A DNA stretch of 64,000 nt from Bretschneidera sinensis. Lineage: Eukaryota; Streptophyta; Magnoliopsida; Brassicales; Akaniaceae. The position numbers and the translations under genes were made by a program. This document shows, in pieces, positions 1-11,296 of the stretch. Under the pieces are notes generated by a model. It saw only the letters and a list, made by a program, of their open reading frames with translations. It was not told where the DNA came from and did no database searches. The stretch covers positions 111,395,036 through 111,459,035 of the forward strand of contig CM043699.1 in NCBI GenBank assembly GCA_023935145.1, read 5' to 3'. Position 1 is the stretch's first letter; every line of letters starts with the position of its first letter.

Positions 1-1322
1 CTTCTGAAAAAATCTGGCTTGTGGACCACTTGTCGAAGGGGTTAGTAGGCTAGAAGGACAATTGTGTGTACTTAAAAGTACAGTTAGAGTTTGCGGGCCG
101 TGACCAGAAGGGCATACACCATTTTTTTCACATGAAGGTACCTTGTTTCTGCGTCATGGAGGACCTTGCTTACATAGTACATGGGCTTTTAGATGCTAGC
201 CTCCTTTCGAATTAAGATGGAGGCCACCATTTTTTGTTCGACCAAGAGGTACATGAGGAGTTTTTCGCTGGTGATGGGTTTGGTAAGTAGGGGTGAGCCT
301 AAGTACCTTTTCAATTCATTGAATGCCCTTTGGTAGTCCTTGGTCTAGATAAAGTCCTTGGTTTTCTTGATGGCTTTGAAGAAGAGGAGGCACTTCTCTG
401 CGAATTTTGACATAAATTGGCTCAAAGCAGCTATCCACCCGGTAAGTCGCTGGACTTCTTTCATAGTCTGGGGTGGGCTCATGCCGAGGACGACCTCTAT
501 TTTTTTGGGATTTGCCTTTATACCCCTTTGGTTCACCATGAAGTCGAAGAACTTCCCTCCAGTGACCCTAAAGGCACACTTAGTCGGGTTCAGCTTCATC
601 TGGTAGTGCTGAAGAACTTTGAAGGCTTATTTCAAGTTGGCTTCATGGTCTTTAGTCTTGATGTTTTTTACCAGCATATCATCTACGTAGACTTCCATGT
701 TTCAGCCTATTTGCTCATAGAAAATTTTGTTCACCAATCTCTGGTAGGTTACCCCAGCGTTCTTCAAACCGAAGGGCATGACTTTGTAACAGTAAAGTCC
801 CTCCCCGGTAATAAAAGCCATTTTCTCTTTGTCGAGCCTATACATAAGGATCTGGTTGTACCTGGAATATGCGTCCATAAAGGTTAGTAACTCGTGCCCT
901 AACGTTGCTTCAACGAGCTGGTTGATTCGTGGCAGAGGAAAACTATCATTTGGGCAGGATTTGTTTTGATCTGAAAAGTTGATACAGATCCACCACTTAC
1001 CATTGGCTTTCTTCACCATTACCACGTTAGACACATAGTTCGGGTAGTCTGTTTCTCGGATGAAATTGGCCATGAATAGCTTATTTACCTTAACCTTGAC
1101 AGCAGCTTATGGCTTGGGGACGAACGATCTCTTCTTCTGGATGACCGGCCTGTGGTTTGGGCCTGTGTTCAACCGGTGCACTATTACTTCTGGACTGATC
1201 CCTGGCATGTCTGTAGTTGACCAAGCGAATAATGATCCCCTAAGGGCCTCGGGGAGGTTGAAACCGAACTGGACGGTTCGGGAGGCATCCTCACCGAGGG
1301 GGATCGCAGTCAACTCTTCCAC
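1..1322 (-). pseudogene. gypsy reverse transcriptase and RNase H remnant
   Basis: The 1107-1322 piece is the linker before RT. The 702-1073 piece has RT fingers and palm, including FMDAYSRYNQI and MPFGLKNAG. The catalytic YVDDML box can be read at about 661-695, and 345-599 continues with KCAFRV and the connection region. The 1-340 stretch reads as RNase H (SKVLHDAETRY). In-frame stops and frame changes separate the pieces, so no continuous polyprotein remains. Integrase would lie beyond the left edge. Confidence 0.85.
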
Positions 1323-1367
1323 CGACTAGCCCCGTGGATTTCTTCCTTTATCCCTAAGGTCATCCAA

Positions 1368-1893
1368 CTAGAGCGGGAGGGCTTCCATCCTTCTGTTTTC
1401 CTTCACAACGTTCAAATAGCAAGATCTGGAGATCTGCTGGTCTCCCCTGATCTTGCCCACTCCATCTTCAGTGGGGAACTTTACTTTCAAGTGATATATG
1501 GAGACCATCGCTCTAAACTTATTGAGGGTGGGTCTGTCGAGGATTATATTATAGGATGAAGGCTGTTTGATGATTAAGAAAGCAGTTTGCATGTCTAAGG
1601 AGAATTATGTTGCCCTTTGCAAACACTGGGCCCCTCGAGAAACGGTACAGCAGAGTGAAAACTAACTCTAACTAAGAATCTCCCAGTTGCATTTGCTGGA
1701 AAGTGTCATAGAACAGGATGTCTGTCAAACTCCCGTTGTTGACCAGGATGCGTCTGACTTCGTGGTTGGCCACAATAAGGGAGATGACCACAGCATCATT
1801 ATGCGGAGTTTGGACTCCCTCCAGCTTTTTGTCTGCTAAAATGATGGCCATGTTGGCCTTTCGTCGCTTATGGGGCCCGATGACTGAGGCCAC
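1368..1893 (-). pseudogene. gypsy aspartic protease remnant
   Basis: Two reading pieces (1672-1893 and 1368-1592) match the retropepsin-like region of plant gypsy pol. The usual active-site Asp-Thr-Gly is replaced: the sequence reads RILVNNGSLTDILFYDTF, that is Asn-Asn-Gly. The downstream piece holds FLIIKQPSSYNIILDRPTLN, which is typical of this region. The same two blocks occur in the + strand relative at 16661-17458. Confidence 0.75.
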
Positions 1894-1912
1894 CGACCGG
1901 GCGTAAATCTTT

Positions 1913-3414
1913 CTATGGTGCCCAGAAGTGCCCTCGGTCGCGGGGCCTCCGCAGATAGTTTTGATGATTTTGGTCTTGGTAGCCTTCGGGTTTCTTTAGT
2001 TGGGCTTTCTGCAGCTCAGCTTGGGACTCTTTTGAATAAGTTGAATTGTCCTGGTTCGATCGGATGGGCCTTCGGGACTCCTTCAGGGTCGTTTTGATAA
2101 TTTTTCTGTTTGGGGCCCAGTGAACTCTTTTAACTGTCCCCTGTTGATGAGGGCCTCTATATGGTGCTTCAGTGCTAGGTAGTCTTTTGTGTCGTGTCTG
2201 TGGTTTCTGTGGAATCGGCACCACTTGCCTCGATCCTCGTTGAGGCACAATGGTCTCGAGGGCCACTGTAAGATCGCACTGTCTTGGATTTGCATCAAGA
2301 TGTTGGTTCTGGATGAGTTGAGGGGGGTGAAATTCTCGAAGGGCCTGAAGGCCTATCCTCACGGAAAGGTCACTTGACCAGTTCTTAATGCGGATTGACA
2401 GGGCCTCTTCTCTTTCTCTGTATCCCTTTCCTGTTCTCTTCAGAAAGCCTGGTCATCTTTTACTAACATGTACTTCTAGACTCGGGCCAAGATCTCATTC
2501 ATATCGTCAAGTGACCGTCTAGTGAGCTTCTAATTGAAGATCCCGGATCTCAGTCCATATTTGAATGCCAGTATCTGGACGCTGGGGTCGAGGTCGGAGA
2601 TTTTCCAGGCAGTGAAGTTGAACCTCGAGATGTTGGCCCGGAGTCTTTCTACTTTTAGTTGGACAATGTTGTACAAGGACTCCGAGGTCTTCTTGGGTCC
2701 TTTGTTGCTAAGAAAATGCGATGCGAAGGAGTAGCTCAGTTCTTTGAACGTGCTGATTCCCCTTGGTTTCAAACGAGAATATCATGTTCCAGCCGCCTTC
2801 TAGAGCATCAGGGGGAAGGCTCAACATATCATGGGATTAGAGTGTCTGTGGAGCGTCATCGTGGTTTTATAGTGCTGGAGGTGGTCCAGGGGGTCTATGG
2901 AACCGTTATAAGGTTTGATCTGGGGCATTCAAAAATTTGGTGGGAGGGGGGCCTCGAAGACCTCTTGAGTAAATGGTGGGTCTTGAACGTTGAGATCGTC
3001 CAGGACACTGTGGTTTCTGCCTTTGAGCACTTCGTTGATCCTTCCCTCCATGTCCTCTATTCGTTTATCGAAGCTAAAACTGCTTTTGGACGAGGGGCAC
3101 TCTTTGGATTTGGTAGCGTGAGGTGGGGAGGACTCTGTCGTGAAGTAACCGTCGATGGGGAGCCTGTGGCTAGCCTAGCCTGTGCTGCTGGGATCCTCTC
3201 GAGGGGGCACAGGTGAAGGCTGGTGAGCCCCTCAACGAACCTCAGTGGCCAGATCGGTCACTAATTGCGAGAGCTCCATGAACTGGGCTTGGAGCATAGC
3301 CATGGTGGGATATGTGTCGGACACAGCAGAGGGTCTTGACCCGGACCGCTGGGTATGAGTGTTGGCCCCAACTGCTCCCTTACCCGTATCCCTTGTGGCG
3401 TTTTTAGGTGGCAT
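1913..3414 (-). pseudogene. gypsy gag remnant
   Basis: The 5' end starts MPPKNATRDTG near 3414. The central capsid-like part is at 2530-2772 (FKELSYSFASHFLSNKG). A nucleocapsid-like stretch near 2100-2290 reads CRFHRNHRHDTKDYLALKHH, with the His/Asp-rich spacing seen in this gag family. Frames change several times. No host gene is seen here. Confidence 0.75.
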
Positions 3415-3494
3415 GGCAACAAATGAGTTCTTTAGACTTATTCGTTTATATTATTAGCGAGAGATTGCAGTTTTCCTACGAACGGCACCAATCT

Positions 3495-4497
3495 GTTGCC
3501 GTAAAAAAACATGCTGCTGAATTGGAGGTCGGGCCTCGAGGGAACTTGCATAGGGAAATGAGGTAAGTTAAGGAGTCACCGAAGGGAGATGCCTCCGAAG
3601 ACACTCTGATGCTTTTGTTAGTATAGGGTTCTTGTAAATGTGGGAATGGCGGTGTTTTTCTTCTTTTAGGTCAGGAATCTGATCCCTTTTTTATGTGCAT
3701 ACCTGGGTCCTTTTATAGTGTTTTGGGGATAAGGTGGCCCTTGTGCCAAGGGTGATGGTGTCCTGGAGGTCCTGCTGTGTGGACCAACGTTGTCTGCGTG
3801 TTGCCTCGTTGTTTCAGTTTAAGACTGTCTACGTGTCGCCCTATTGTTTCAATTTGAGGTTGTTCACGTGTCGTGTCTTCATTGTGTGTGTGTTTTTAAG
3901 CTGTATCAGGTTTCATATATTTATTTGCAAATGCAATCAACAATAAATAAATCATTATCCTTAGAGCAATGTGGGCGAGATATCCATGGGAAAGGATTGC
4001 CCATGTAATGGCGAGGATGGGACATTACCACAAACTCCATTTCCTTCTTGGTTTCAATTAGTATGGGGTTCTTGTAAGTGCGGGAATGGCGGTGTTTTTC
4101 TTCTTTTAGGTCAAGAATCTGATCCCTTTTTTATGTGCATACTTGGGTCCTTTTATAGTGTTTTGGGGATGAGGTGGCCCTTGTGCCAAGGGCGATTCCT
4201 GGAGGTCCTGCTGTGTGGACGAACGTTGTCTGCGTGTTGCCTCGTTGTTTCAGTTTAAGACTGTCTGTGTGTCACCCTGTTGTTTCAATTTGAGACTGTT
4301 CACGTGTCGTGTCTTCATTGTGTGTGTGTTTTTAAGCTGTATCAAGTTTTATATATTTATTTGCAAATGCAATCAACAATAATTAAATCATTATCCTTAG
4401 AGCAATGTGGGCGAGATATCTATGGGAAAGGATTGCCCATGTAATGGCGAGGATGGGACATTACCACAAACTCCATTTCCTTCTTAGTTTCAATTAG
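3495..4497 (-). repeat. gypsy LTR region with a 440-bp direct tandem duplication
   Basis: The block beginning at 3619 recurs from 4059 with few changes: the same start (TAGTATAGGGTTCTTG, with one substitution), the same TGTGTGTG stretch, and the same GAGCAATGTGGGCGAGATAT segment. The offset is 440 bp. The second unit ends near 4494, where a third unit seems to begin and stops. The block lies just upstream of the minus-strand gag, where the 5' LTR is expected. Confidence 0.75.
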
Positions 4498-5390
4498 TGT
4501 TTTTAAAAACGGGCCCGGCGCCCCAGGGACGAAATCGGGCCAAAAAGCCTAGGGGCGTATTTGTTGGGGCGGAACCAAAATGATGACCTAAAGTGTCAAT
4601 AAACCCTTTTAAATCTTCTTCACTTAGAATCGAAACCATGACCTAAAGTGTCATAAATCTTAACTACTGAGCTAACACTCTTGTTGTGACATTTTTACAC
4701 TTCATAAATATATAATACATATTATCTATCTTAATAATAATTACAAACTACTTAATTAATCATTTACAAATTACAACAATATAGAAATATAAGTTATACT
4801 TCATATAATTTATATATAAACATATATTAATATTTATAAAATTATAATTATCACACTATAGAGAATTAGTAAAGTATTAAACTTTGATAAAAATTAATTA
4901 AAATTAAAATTATTTTATTATTCTAATTAATTAATTAATATTATTTTATTAAAATTTTGAAACGCCCCAAAAAATTCAAAAGACTTACTCGGATTTTCAG
5001 TCTTTCAGGTCAGAATTTTAAATTTTCAATATTTTGATTGAACATCATTTCAAATGGAACCACTATGTTGGAGGACCATAGTGTAAATTGATAGATACAT
5101 ATGCAACAAACGATAATGTACGTCTAATATCATATGTGATTAAAATTTTCATCAAATTGTTTGATATTTGTGTAAAAATATTTTGTAAAAATATTAATTC
5201 ATAGGTCTTAAGTTAATAAAGTTTATTGATAATTGATTTATTTATATTATTTTAATTTTTTAGTATTTTTATAATTTAATTAATATTATTTTATTCAAAA
5301 CACCCCAATATTTTAAAAGGCTTATGCCCCAATGCTTCGGGGCTTACACCTCACCTCATTGAAGCAAAATGCCTAGCTCAAAGCAATCAC
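4497..5390. mobile_element. Degenerate AT-rich element with GC-rich ends (possible DNA-transposon remnant)
   Basis: The left end is GC-rich and contains AGCCTAGGGGCG. The right end is also GC-rich (GGCTTATGCCCC, then CTTCGGGGCTTACACCTC). The roughly 700 bp between are very AT-rich and have no ORF. GC-rich ends on an AT-rich core suggest an old non-autonomous transposon, but no clear terminal inverted repeat or target duplication was found. Confidence 0.35.
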
Positions 5391-5558
5391 CACATCCTTA
5401 TTAATAAGGTATGCTTGTTATCTAAATATAGTTTTTTTTTTTTTTATAGGTTTGCTTTTATATAATATTTTTTTATATGAAAATATTCATATTAATAATT
5501 TTATATAAAAAAATTCAAATATATGTGACGTGAAATTATCATTTTATTTTCTCTTAAT

Positions 5559-5566
5559 TATAAATA
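5559..5566 (+). promoter_or_regulatory. TATA box candidate of the NRPE5-like gene
   Basis: TATAAATA lies 116 bp upstream of the NRPE5 start codon. Transcription about 30 bp downstream would give a leader of roughly 90 nt ending in a GA-rich tract (5647-5680). The position is plausible but rests on motif only. Confidence 0.4.
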
Positions 5567-5583
5567 AGTTCTCAAAAAGTTTT

Positions 5584-5665
5584 GTTCCCACTTGTCGAAA
5601 ATAAAATCCTAAAATAGTCCCACACTGAGAACACTCGACTTCAATTGAGAGAGAGAGAAAGAGAG
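5584..5665 (+). repeat. Leader segment related to the tandem repeat at 15795-16345
   Basis: This stretch in the predicted NRPE5 leader contains GTCGAAAATAAAATCCTAAA, then TCCCAC, GAGAACACTCGACTTCAATT and GAGAGAG. The same order of blocks, with small changes, is repeated several times downstream of the PPR gene. The match is by eye and looks like about 80 percent over 60 bp. It suggests that a dispersed repeat, possibly LTR-derived, forms part of this promoter/leader. Confidence 0.55.
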
Positions 5666-5681
5666 AGGGTGAGCGAGAGAG

Positions 5682-8600
5682 ATGGAAGAGGGTAAAGGAT
5701 CTGAGGGGGAAGGGTGCGAAGGAGAAGCCGTAGGTACTTGCTTAAACAACTACGTTGACCAAGGTAGCACCGAGAGTCACAGATACTACCTGTCGCGGAG
5801 AACTGTCTTGGAGATGTTGAGAGACAGAGGCTATGCAGTTCCCTTCTCTGAAACCAAACTCTCTCTTGAAGACTTCAGGGCCATTCATGGCCAAAACCCA
5901 GATGTTGATCGTCTCCGTATCTCCGTTCCTCATCGATCAGACCCTTCGAAGCGGGTAATGATTCTTGGGTTCGTTTTAGCTTTTTATCTTTTGTTTCTGG
6001 TTTTCTGTTTGGTTGCTGAGAAACTGAAAGAAAAATCTCAGAGAAACTAAAATCTGTTCTCTAGTATTTTTGTTTCTTGGGTTTCGGTTACCGAGTTGAA
6101 ATGAAAACCACCTCTTTCTCGACCTTAGTGAAGTAGCTGTTTTAGTCCACTTGAGTTCAGATTTATCTTCATTGACGTGTGATATATTTTGCATTTCTAT
6201 GTGTTTCAGTAGCTGAGATTTATCACTTAAAAGGATTGCATGTGCATGCAGATTTGAATTCTATAACTAAGTTTTGCAATTTTATTCAGTAGCTGAGAGT
6301 CTGAGACTATATAGCTTATCAGATAGTTAGCTTTGTAGATTTTAAATAAAACTCACAGGCATGGGTGTTGGATCTACAAGGCCAGGTAGCATCCTTATAT
6401 TGTCTTTCTTCTAGTAGCAATGCCTTCTAATTTATCAATTTCTTTGGGAAAAGATAAAAATTCTATTGAAAGTAAACTTGAGTATTTGATGACAAGCATA
6501 ATGTCAGCTTCATTGATCATGTATCAATATAAAGCAAGCTGTGAAGAAATAAGCCCAAATCTATATCCGAACTATGATGATATTTCTCAGTCCGTTGTCC
6601 ATAATTATTGATGAGCTATTAATGATGCTGGTTAACATGCTCCTGCAAATGCACAGAATACATCTCCTCTCCAATTTATATCATCTCCCCCCCCCCCCCC
6701 CAACTCCCATTCCCACTCCCACTCCCACTCCCACTCCAGCCCATAAAAAAGCCCCTTCTGTGGTCTTCATTGGTCCCATCTATGTAAGTTTCTGTACCCC
6801 TTGAGGGGAGCTTCTGCTTAAATCTGATTACTATAACTTAGGGAAGAAACTCAGCCTTTGAACTTAGAAATCTATCAGTAACTGGTCACTGGATGTATTA
6901 CCTTATTGCTAGTATTGTTCATTCTCCTCTCATCTTACCTTGGTCATGTATTTTCATTCAAGTTCATTTTCTGAAATCAAATTTAGAAAATAAAATGCTG
7001 CACCGGTCCTAGTTGTTTCAGCTGAAAATAATGTAGCATTCAATGTAACTAGTTATAAATTAATTCTAATGTAAGTTTTTCTAATTGCAGATCCTGGTCA
7101 TCTTTTGTGGGACTGGCATAGTTAAAGTTAATGTAATCCGCAGTATTGCATCTCAAATAGTTAACAGAGAGAGTTTAACTGGGCTGATATTAGTCTTACA
7201 AAACAAAATAACAAACCAAGCTCTGAAAGCAGTGGATCTTTTCTCATTTAAAGTTGAGATATTACAGGTATATTTTGTCTCTGTGTGTGCGCATGTGTTT
7301 GTGCGCTTGTGTGTTTGTGCGCTTGTGTGTTTGTGTGTCTGTGTGTGCTAATGAGATGTTTAGAGCTCTTTGAGCACAAAATTATCCCTGAGGGTAGGCA
7401 ATCTCTTTGTCCAGACATATCACAAAATTCTGTAATGAATTTCTGTGATTGGCCTTGAGGGACTAGTGCAAGAGTTGAGCTCCATAAGTCTGCTTTCCAA
7501 GGTGTCACCTTGACTCAAGGATCCAATAGGGCTTCTCTGTAATGTTACTTATAAAAAAGGGCGTAAATCGGTTCACAAGTTTAATTGCATCATGAAAATT
7601 TTAACACTAGCACTTTGACAAAGTAGCTCAAGTTTTGTGTCTGGGTCAATTAGTAAATAGTATACATATTATTGACCAGAGTCTCTGCGGACAAGATATT
7701 CTTCACTATTGATTTAACTTTCTCTTTCACCTCTGGTTTATTGATGGGGACTTCTGCAATAGTCTACATAGAAATTACATTATAAGCATGTTTACATTTT
7801 ATGTTTGCAGTGGCAATAGGGCCATCTGGGTTGTGCACAGGCTGTTGTCTATCGTAGTTAAAACTTCACATACAAGAAGCCTAATAATGTTTATAATTAG
7901 CCTAATAATGTTTATAATTAGCCTAATAATGTTTATAATTTTGTTAAAGGACATATCCCGCCTCTGCTTGTTAGTCATATATCATTTTATGAATATTATT
8001 GCTTAAGGGTTGTGCAAGATCTGATACAACAAAAAAGGAGTCGGAGACAGCCCTTTCAACTAAAAGCAGCCAATTTTTTTAACATACAACTAAAAGCAGG
8101 CATTGTAAAAATTTCTGGTAATTCACAAAACAATGTTTTTTACCCTTTTTTTTTTTTTTATTTTGTGGGAAAAGATGAATTCTATCATAGGCTGTCTGGT
8201 ATGATTCGTGGCACCAGTATTCAGTCATAGTTTTGAACCATAACTTGCATGTGGATTTCGCATGTTTACTTCAAATTTATAATAATCAAATGTTGGCAAG
8301 TGGGCTGAGATTTGAGGCTCAAATTTATCTGGCAACAAAAACTGCTCCCGGACTATATTGTAGCAAGAATTGGTTATGCTTATATGACCTGTCAAGCCAT
8401 AGATAGAATTTGCCTTTTTGCTAGCTTTAATTCTTATTAGCTTTCCCTCTATGATCTTCTTTGTGCTTCACTTTAACCTAATACACGCTGGCTGCAATTC
8501 TGTCATTTAATGCCCTCTTTTTTTCGATTGGTCCCTATTCAGCAAAAGATTATTCTGTGAAAGTGTAATCTTTCAACTTACTTGATTTTTCCTGTGATTT

Positions 8601-11296
8601 TTTCCCTACATTTGGCTGCTAAACAATAAGTGCTAGTTGAGGTTGATTGTGCCCTTGTAAGAATTCAAGTTGGTTCCTCCCCTACATTTTCTTGGCTACC
8701 AATTGGAACATTTGATAAAAAATATTGGAAAATGGATTTGTCTAAGGAGGATGTGGTTAGATGGAGGGGTAGTCAGGGCAAAGGTTTTGAGGTGAAGTCT
8801 TTCTATAAGATTCTCGTGGATGGGGACTCCTCGGATGACTCCTCCAACTTCCCTTGGAAAGAAATTTGGTATTCCGATGCCCTGAAGAAAGTGTGCTTTT
8901 TTGGGTGGGAAGCCACGTGGGAGAAGATTCTTAATTTAGATAATCTATAAAGAAGAGGGAGGGTGTTAGTGAACTGTTGTTTCATTTGCAAAATTTGCGA
9001 AGAATCTGTGTTTCGTCTTTTGTTGGAATGTTCCTTGGCTAGAGCTTTATGGGAGATGATTTATAAGGTTATGGGGGTGTCTTGGGTTTTTGCCGGATCT
9101 GTGAAGGATGAAATTTGGGCTTAGAATGGGTTTCAAACTTCAAAGAGCGTTAAAAAGATTATTCTTTGATTCCTTTTTCTATCTTTTGGCTGGTATAGAA
9201 TGAGAGGAATTGTAGAGCTTTTGATGGCTTTGATAGACATTTAAGTGTAATTAGGGAGAGGTGGTTCACCGTCTTTATTTGGGTCAAAGGAAATTCTTTT
9301 GTAAATGAAGTAGATATAGTTGATTTTGTTGAGTCCCTCTCCTATAGATAGCCTTATATTTGGATTGCACCCCCTTGGTGCGCTTTTCTTTCTATCTATG
9401 CACTTCACTTATAAAAAAAGAAAAACAAATATTGGAAAATCTGCTAAAATTTTCACATAACCATTGTGTTTCAGGCCTTAAAATTTGATACTTTGTTGTA
9501 AACAAGATTTTCAATTTCTATGTCCCTTTGTAGCACCCGGGGCAATGATTTGGCTGTATATGCTACTAATCTTATATTGCACAATAGTAATACTAATGTT
9601 TCATCCGGTAGCATATGAACCTGCTGCTATTTTCCCATTTTGTTTTGAAACTGCCTATAGCTTCACATGTTAAATAAAAAACTCATTCTTGGGCATTCTC
9701 CTGCAATCATGAAATGTTGTTGTCAAGTATGTGTCTAAGCATAATACTTTTTTTGTATTAAACTTGTTTGTTTATTTTAAATATATAGATTATAAACCAG
9801 AAATTTTCCACCCTGTCCCTAACATCTCCACGTGGCTTGATTTGTTGTCAGATTACTGATTTGATTGTTAATATCACAAAGCATGTGTTAAAGCCAAAGC
9901 ATCGGGTACTGACTGATCAAGAGAAACAAAAACTTCTGAAGAAGTACAGCATAGAAGAAAAGCAGGTTGGTTTTATACTTTCAAAAAGCTATGTAGTGTC
10001 CGAGAAAATAAGTTGTTTTTGCATCTTTGCATTGGCGCATATATTCTTAGATATGCTATCTATGTATTGATATCAGCTTGTTGATCAGTTATCTGATGCT
10101 TCTTGAAATTAGAAAAGTTCTAAATATTTTCTTCATTTTAATCACTGCTAAACGAAAATTCAACCTATGATGACCCATATCGCATTTTGGTAGTGCAATG
10201 GGGAAGATTTTTGTATAGATTTGTGGCCCTATGAACACAAAAGTAACTTTGGCTAATCCTGTTGGGTGACATGCTCGTGGTGTTACAAATGATATCAGTC
10301 CATTCAGACCCGCTACCTTGTGGATATGTGGATGTTAGGGCTGATCACGAGCTTATTGTGGTATTTGGCTCACAATGGGTTGTAACTGTTAGTGGAGTTT
10401 GTGATGACCCACATGTCACATTGGTAGTGCAGTGGAGAATATTTGGTATACATTTGTGGCCCTATGAATCCAAATCTCATCCATAACCTGTTAAAGGGTA
10501 AAGTAAGCATTAGTACAAATTTGATTGCAACTTATGCTAAATATAAATATTAGTTGGGCTGTCTCCTGTCCTACAAAAGTTGTTTGAAGCGGTCCTTAGA
10601 AGAAACTGTTAATGTTTTATATATTTGATTTTTTTTTTCTTGGCATAATGGACTGGGCAATTGTTATGTGAACTGGTATATTTTTGTGAGTGTTTTATTT
10701 TTTTATAAAAAAAGTGTTACTATGGTTTGCACAAGACTATTTTGATAACTAAGAAGATATTTCAGAGGTAAGAACTTCCACACAACACTATTTAATGTTG
10801 AATGGTGTGTGTCTGTCAGTAGACATATAGCATTTATCCATCAATGATGCTTTTTTCTATGATATGATAATGTTTTATATATAGAATATCCTTCTCTTGA
10901 CATGATGGACATCATGAACTGGTATATTTTTGTGAGTTTGTGTATTTAAAGCACTTTTATTATGGTTTTCATCTGATTATTTTGTTAATTGAGAAGATAT
11001 TTCAGAGTTGAGAATATCCACAATATGCTACATTTAAATTGTTGCGTCTATCAGTAGATATAAGCATTTATCCATCAATATTTTTTCTTTTCTTTTTTGG
11101 ACTCCATGCATATTGTTGCATCTTATGTTAGTTGATTAAGTTTACTCAAGAGTTGGTATTTTATCTCCAGCTTTCTCGACTATCAAAAAAAGATGCAATT
11201 GCAAGGTATTTTGGACTTGAGAAAGGGCAGGTTGTTAAAGTAACTTACAGTGGTGAAATCACGGGGTCACATATCACTTACCGATGTGTCTGGTGA
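5682..11296 (+). CDS. NRPE5: DNA-directed RNA polymerase V subunit 5-like (RPB5 family)
   Basis: Four exons: 5682-5954, 7091-7267, 9852-9965 and 11171-11296, all phase 0 with GT-AG borders, giving 229 aa. The N-terminal RPB5 jaw domain contains YLSRRTVLEMLRDRGYAVPF. Exon 2 reads ILVIFCGTGIVKVN. The C-terminal RPB5 assembly domain includes ITKHVLKPKHRVLTDQEKQK and DAIARYFGLEKGQVVKVTY, ending SHITYRCVW. RPB5 proteins bind at the lower jaw of nuclear RNA polymerases. The longer acidic N-terminus and the diverged centre and tail match the Pol V-specific paralogue rather than the universal NRPB5. Pol V makes scaffold transcripts for RNA-directed DNA methylation. Introns are large (1136, 2584 and 1205 bp) and hold microsatellites and a LINE. 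The Pol V assignment is strong but rests on remembered family features. Confidence 0.88.
6677..6736 (+). repeat. Poly-C tract and (CCCACT)n hexamer microsatellite in NRPE5 intron 1
   Basis: A run of about 14 C is followed by repeated CCCACT/CCCATT hexamers. It sits in intron 1. The ORF crossing it is a low-complexity artefact. Confidence 0.8.
7270..7351 (+). repeat. TG-rich simple repeat at the start of NRPE5 intron 2
   Basis: Alternating TG/TGTGCGC repeats begin immediately after the exon 2 donor. The ORFs on both strands here are products of the repeat. Confidence 0.75.
7878..7940 (+). repeat. 21-bp unit repeated three times in NRPE5 intron 2
   Basis: Three identical 21-bp units, each beginning AGCCTAATAATG, lie head to tail. 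They are intronic, with no coding role seen. Confidence 0.9.
8734..9426 (+). mobile_element. 5'-truncated LINE insertion in NRPE5 intron 2
   Basis: A perfect 14-bp target duplication (AAATATTGGAAAAT) flanks the insert at 8720-8733 and 9427-9440. The insert ends in an A-rich tail. Its translation resembles the C-terminal zinc-binding region found downstream of plant LINE reverse transcriptases: VVRWRGSQGKGFEVKSFYKI, then FPWKEIWYSDALKKVCFFGW and a Cys/His cluster (CCFICKICEES). In-frame stops show it is inactive. It has the same orientation as the host gene. The intact target duplication implies a fairly recent insertion. Confidence 0.88.
10163..10475 (+). repeat. Imperfect direct repeat pair in NRPE5 intron 3
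   Basis: Two blocks of about 75 bp (near 10168-10246 and 10402-10472) share TGATGACCCA, TTGGTAGTGCA and TTTGTGGCCCTATGAA in the same order. A second, weaker pair (near 10720-10780 and 10960-11020) shares GAAGATATTTCAGAG. These look like old repeat remnants. Confidence 0.55.

Larger units (their letters stand above)
1..4497 (-). mobile_element. Decayed Ty3/gypsy LTR retrotransposon, 5' part (LTR, gag, protease, RT, RNase H)
   Basis: Read on the minus strand, the order is LTR region, gag, aspartic protease, reverse transcriptase and the start of RNase H, which then runs off the left window edge. This is the gag-pol order of Ty3/gypsy elements. A primer-binding-like stretch (TGGTGCCGTT on the minus strand, near 3490) separates the gag leader from the LTR region. 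Every coding part is broken by stops and frameshifts, so the copy is dead. A related gag/protease fragment lies in opposite orientation at 16382-17458. The similarity to Tat-type elements is a family-level inference. Confidence 0.85.

Noticed and set aside
7085..7508. ORFs extending NRPE5 exon 2 into intron 2 and the antisense His/Thr ORF
   Set aside because: Read-through of a TG-rich microsatellite; the donor GTATAT at 7268 and the phase match to exon 3 end the exon at 7267.
5682..11296. Assignment to the universal subunit NRPB5
   Set aside because: The acidic N-terminal extension and the C-terminal YRCVW differ from the conserved NRPB5 pattern; family knowledge favours NRPE5.
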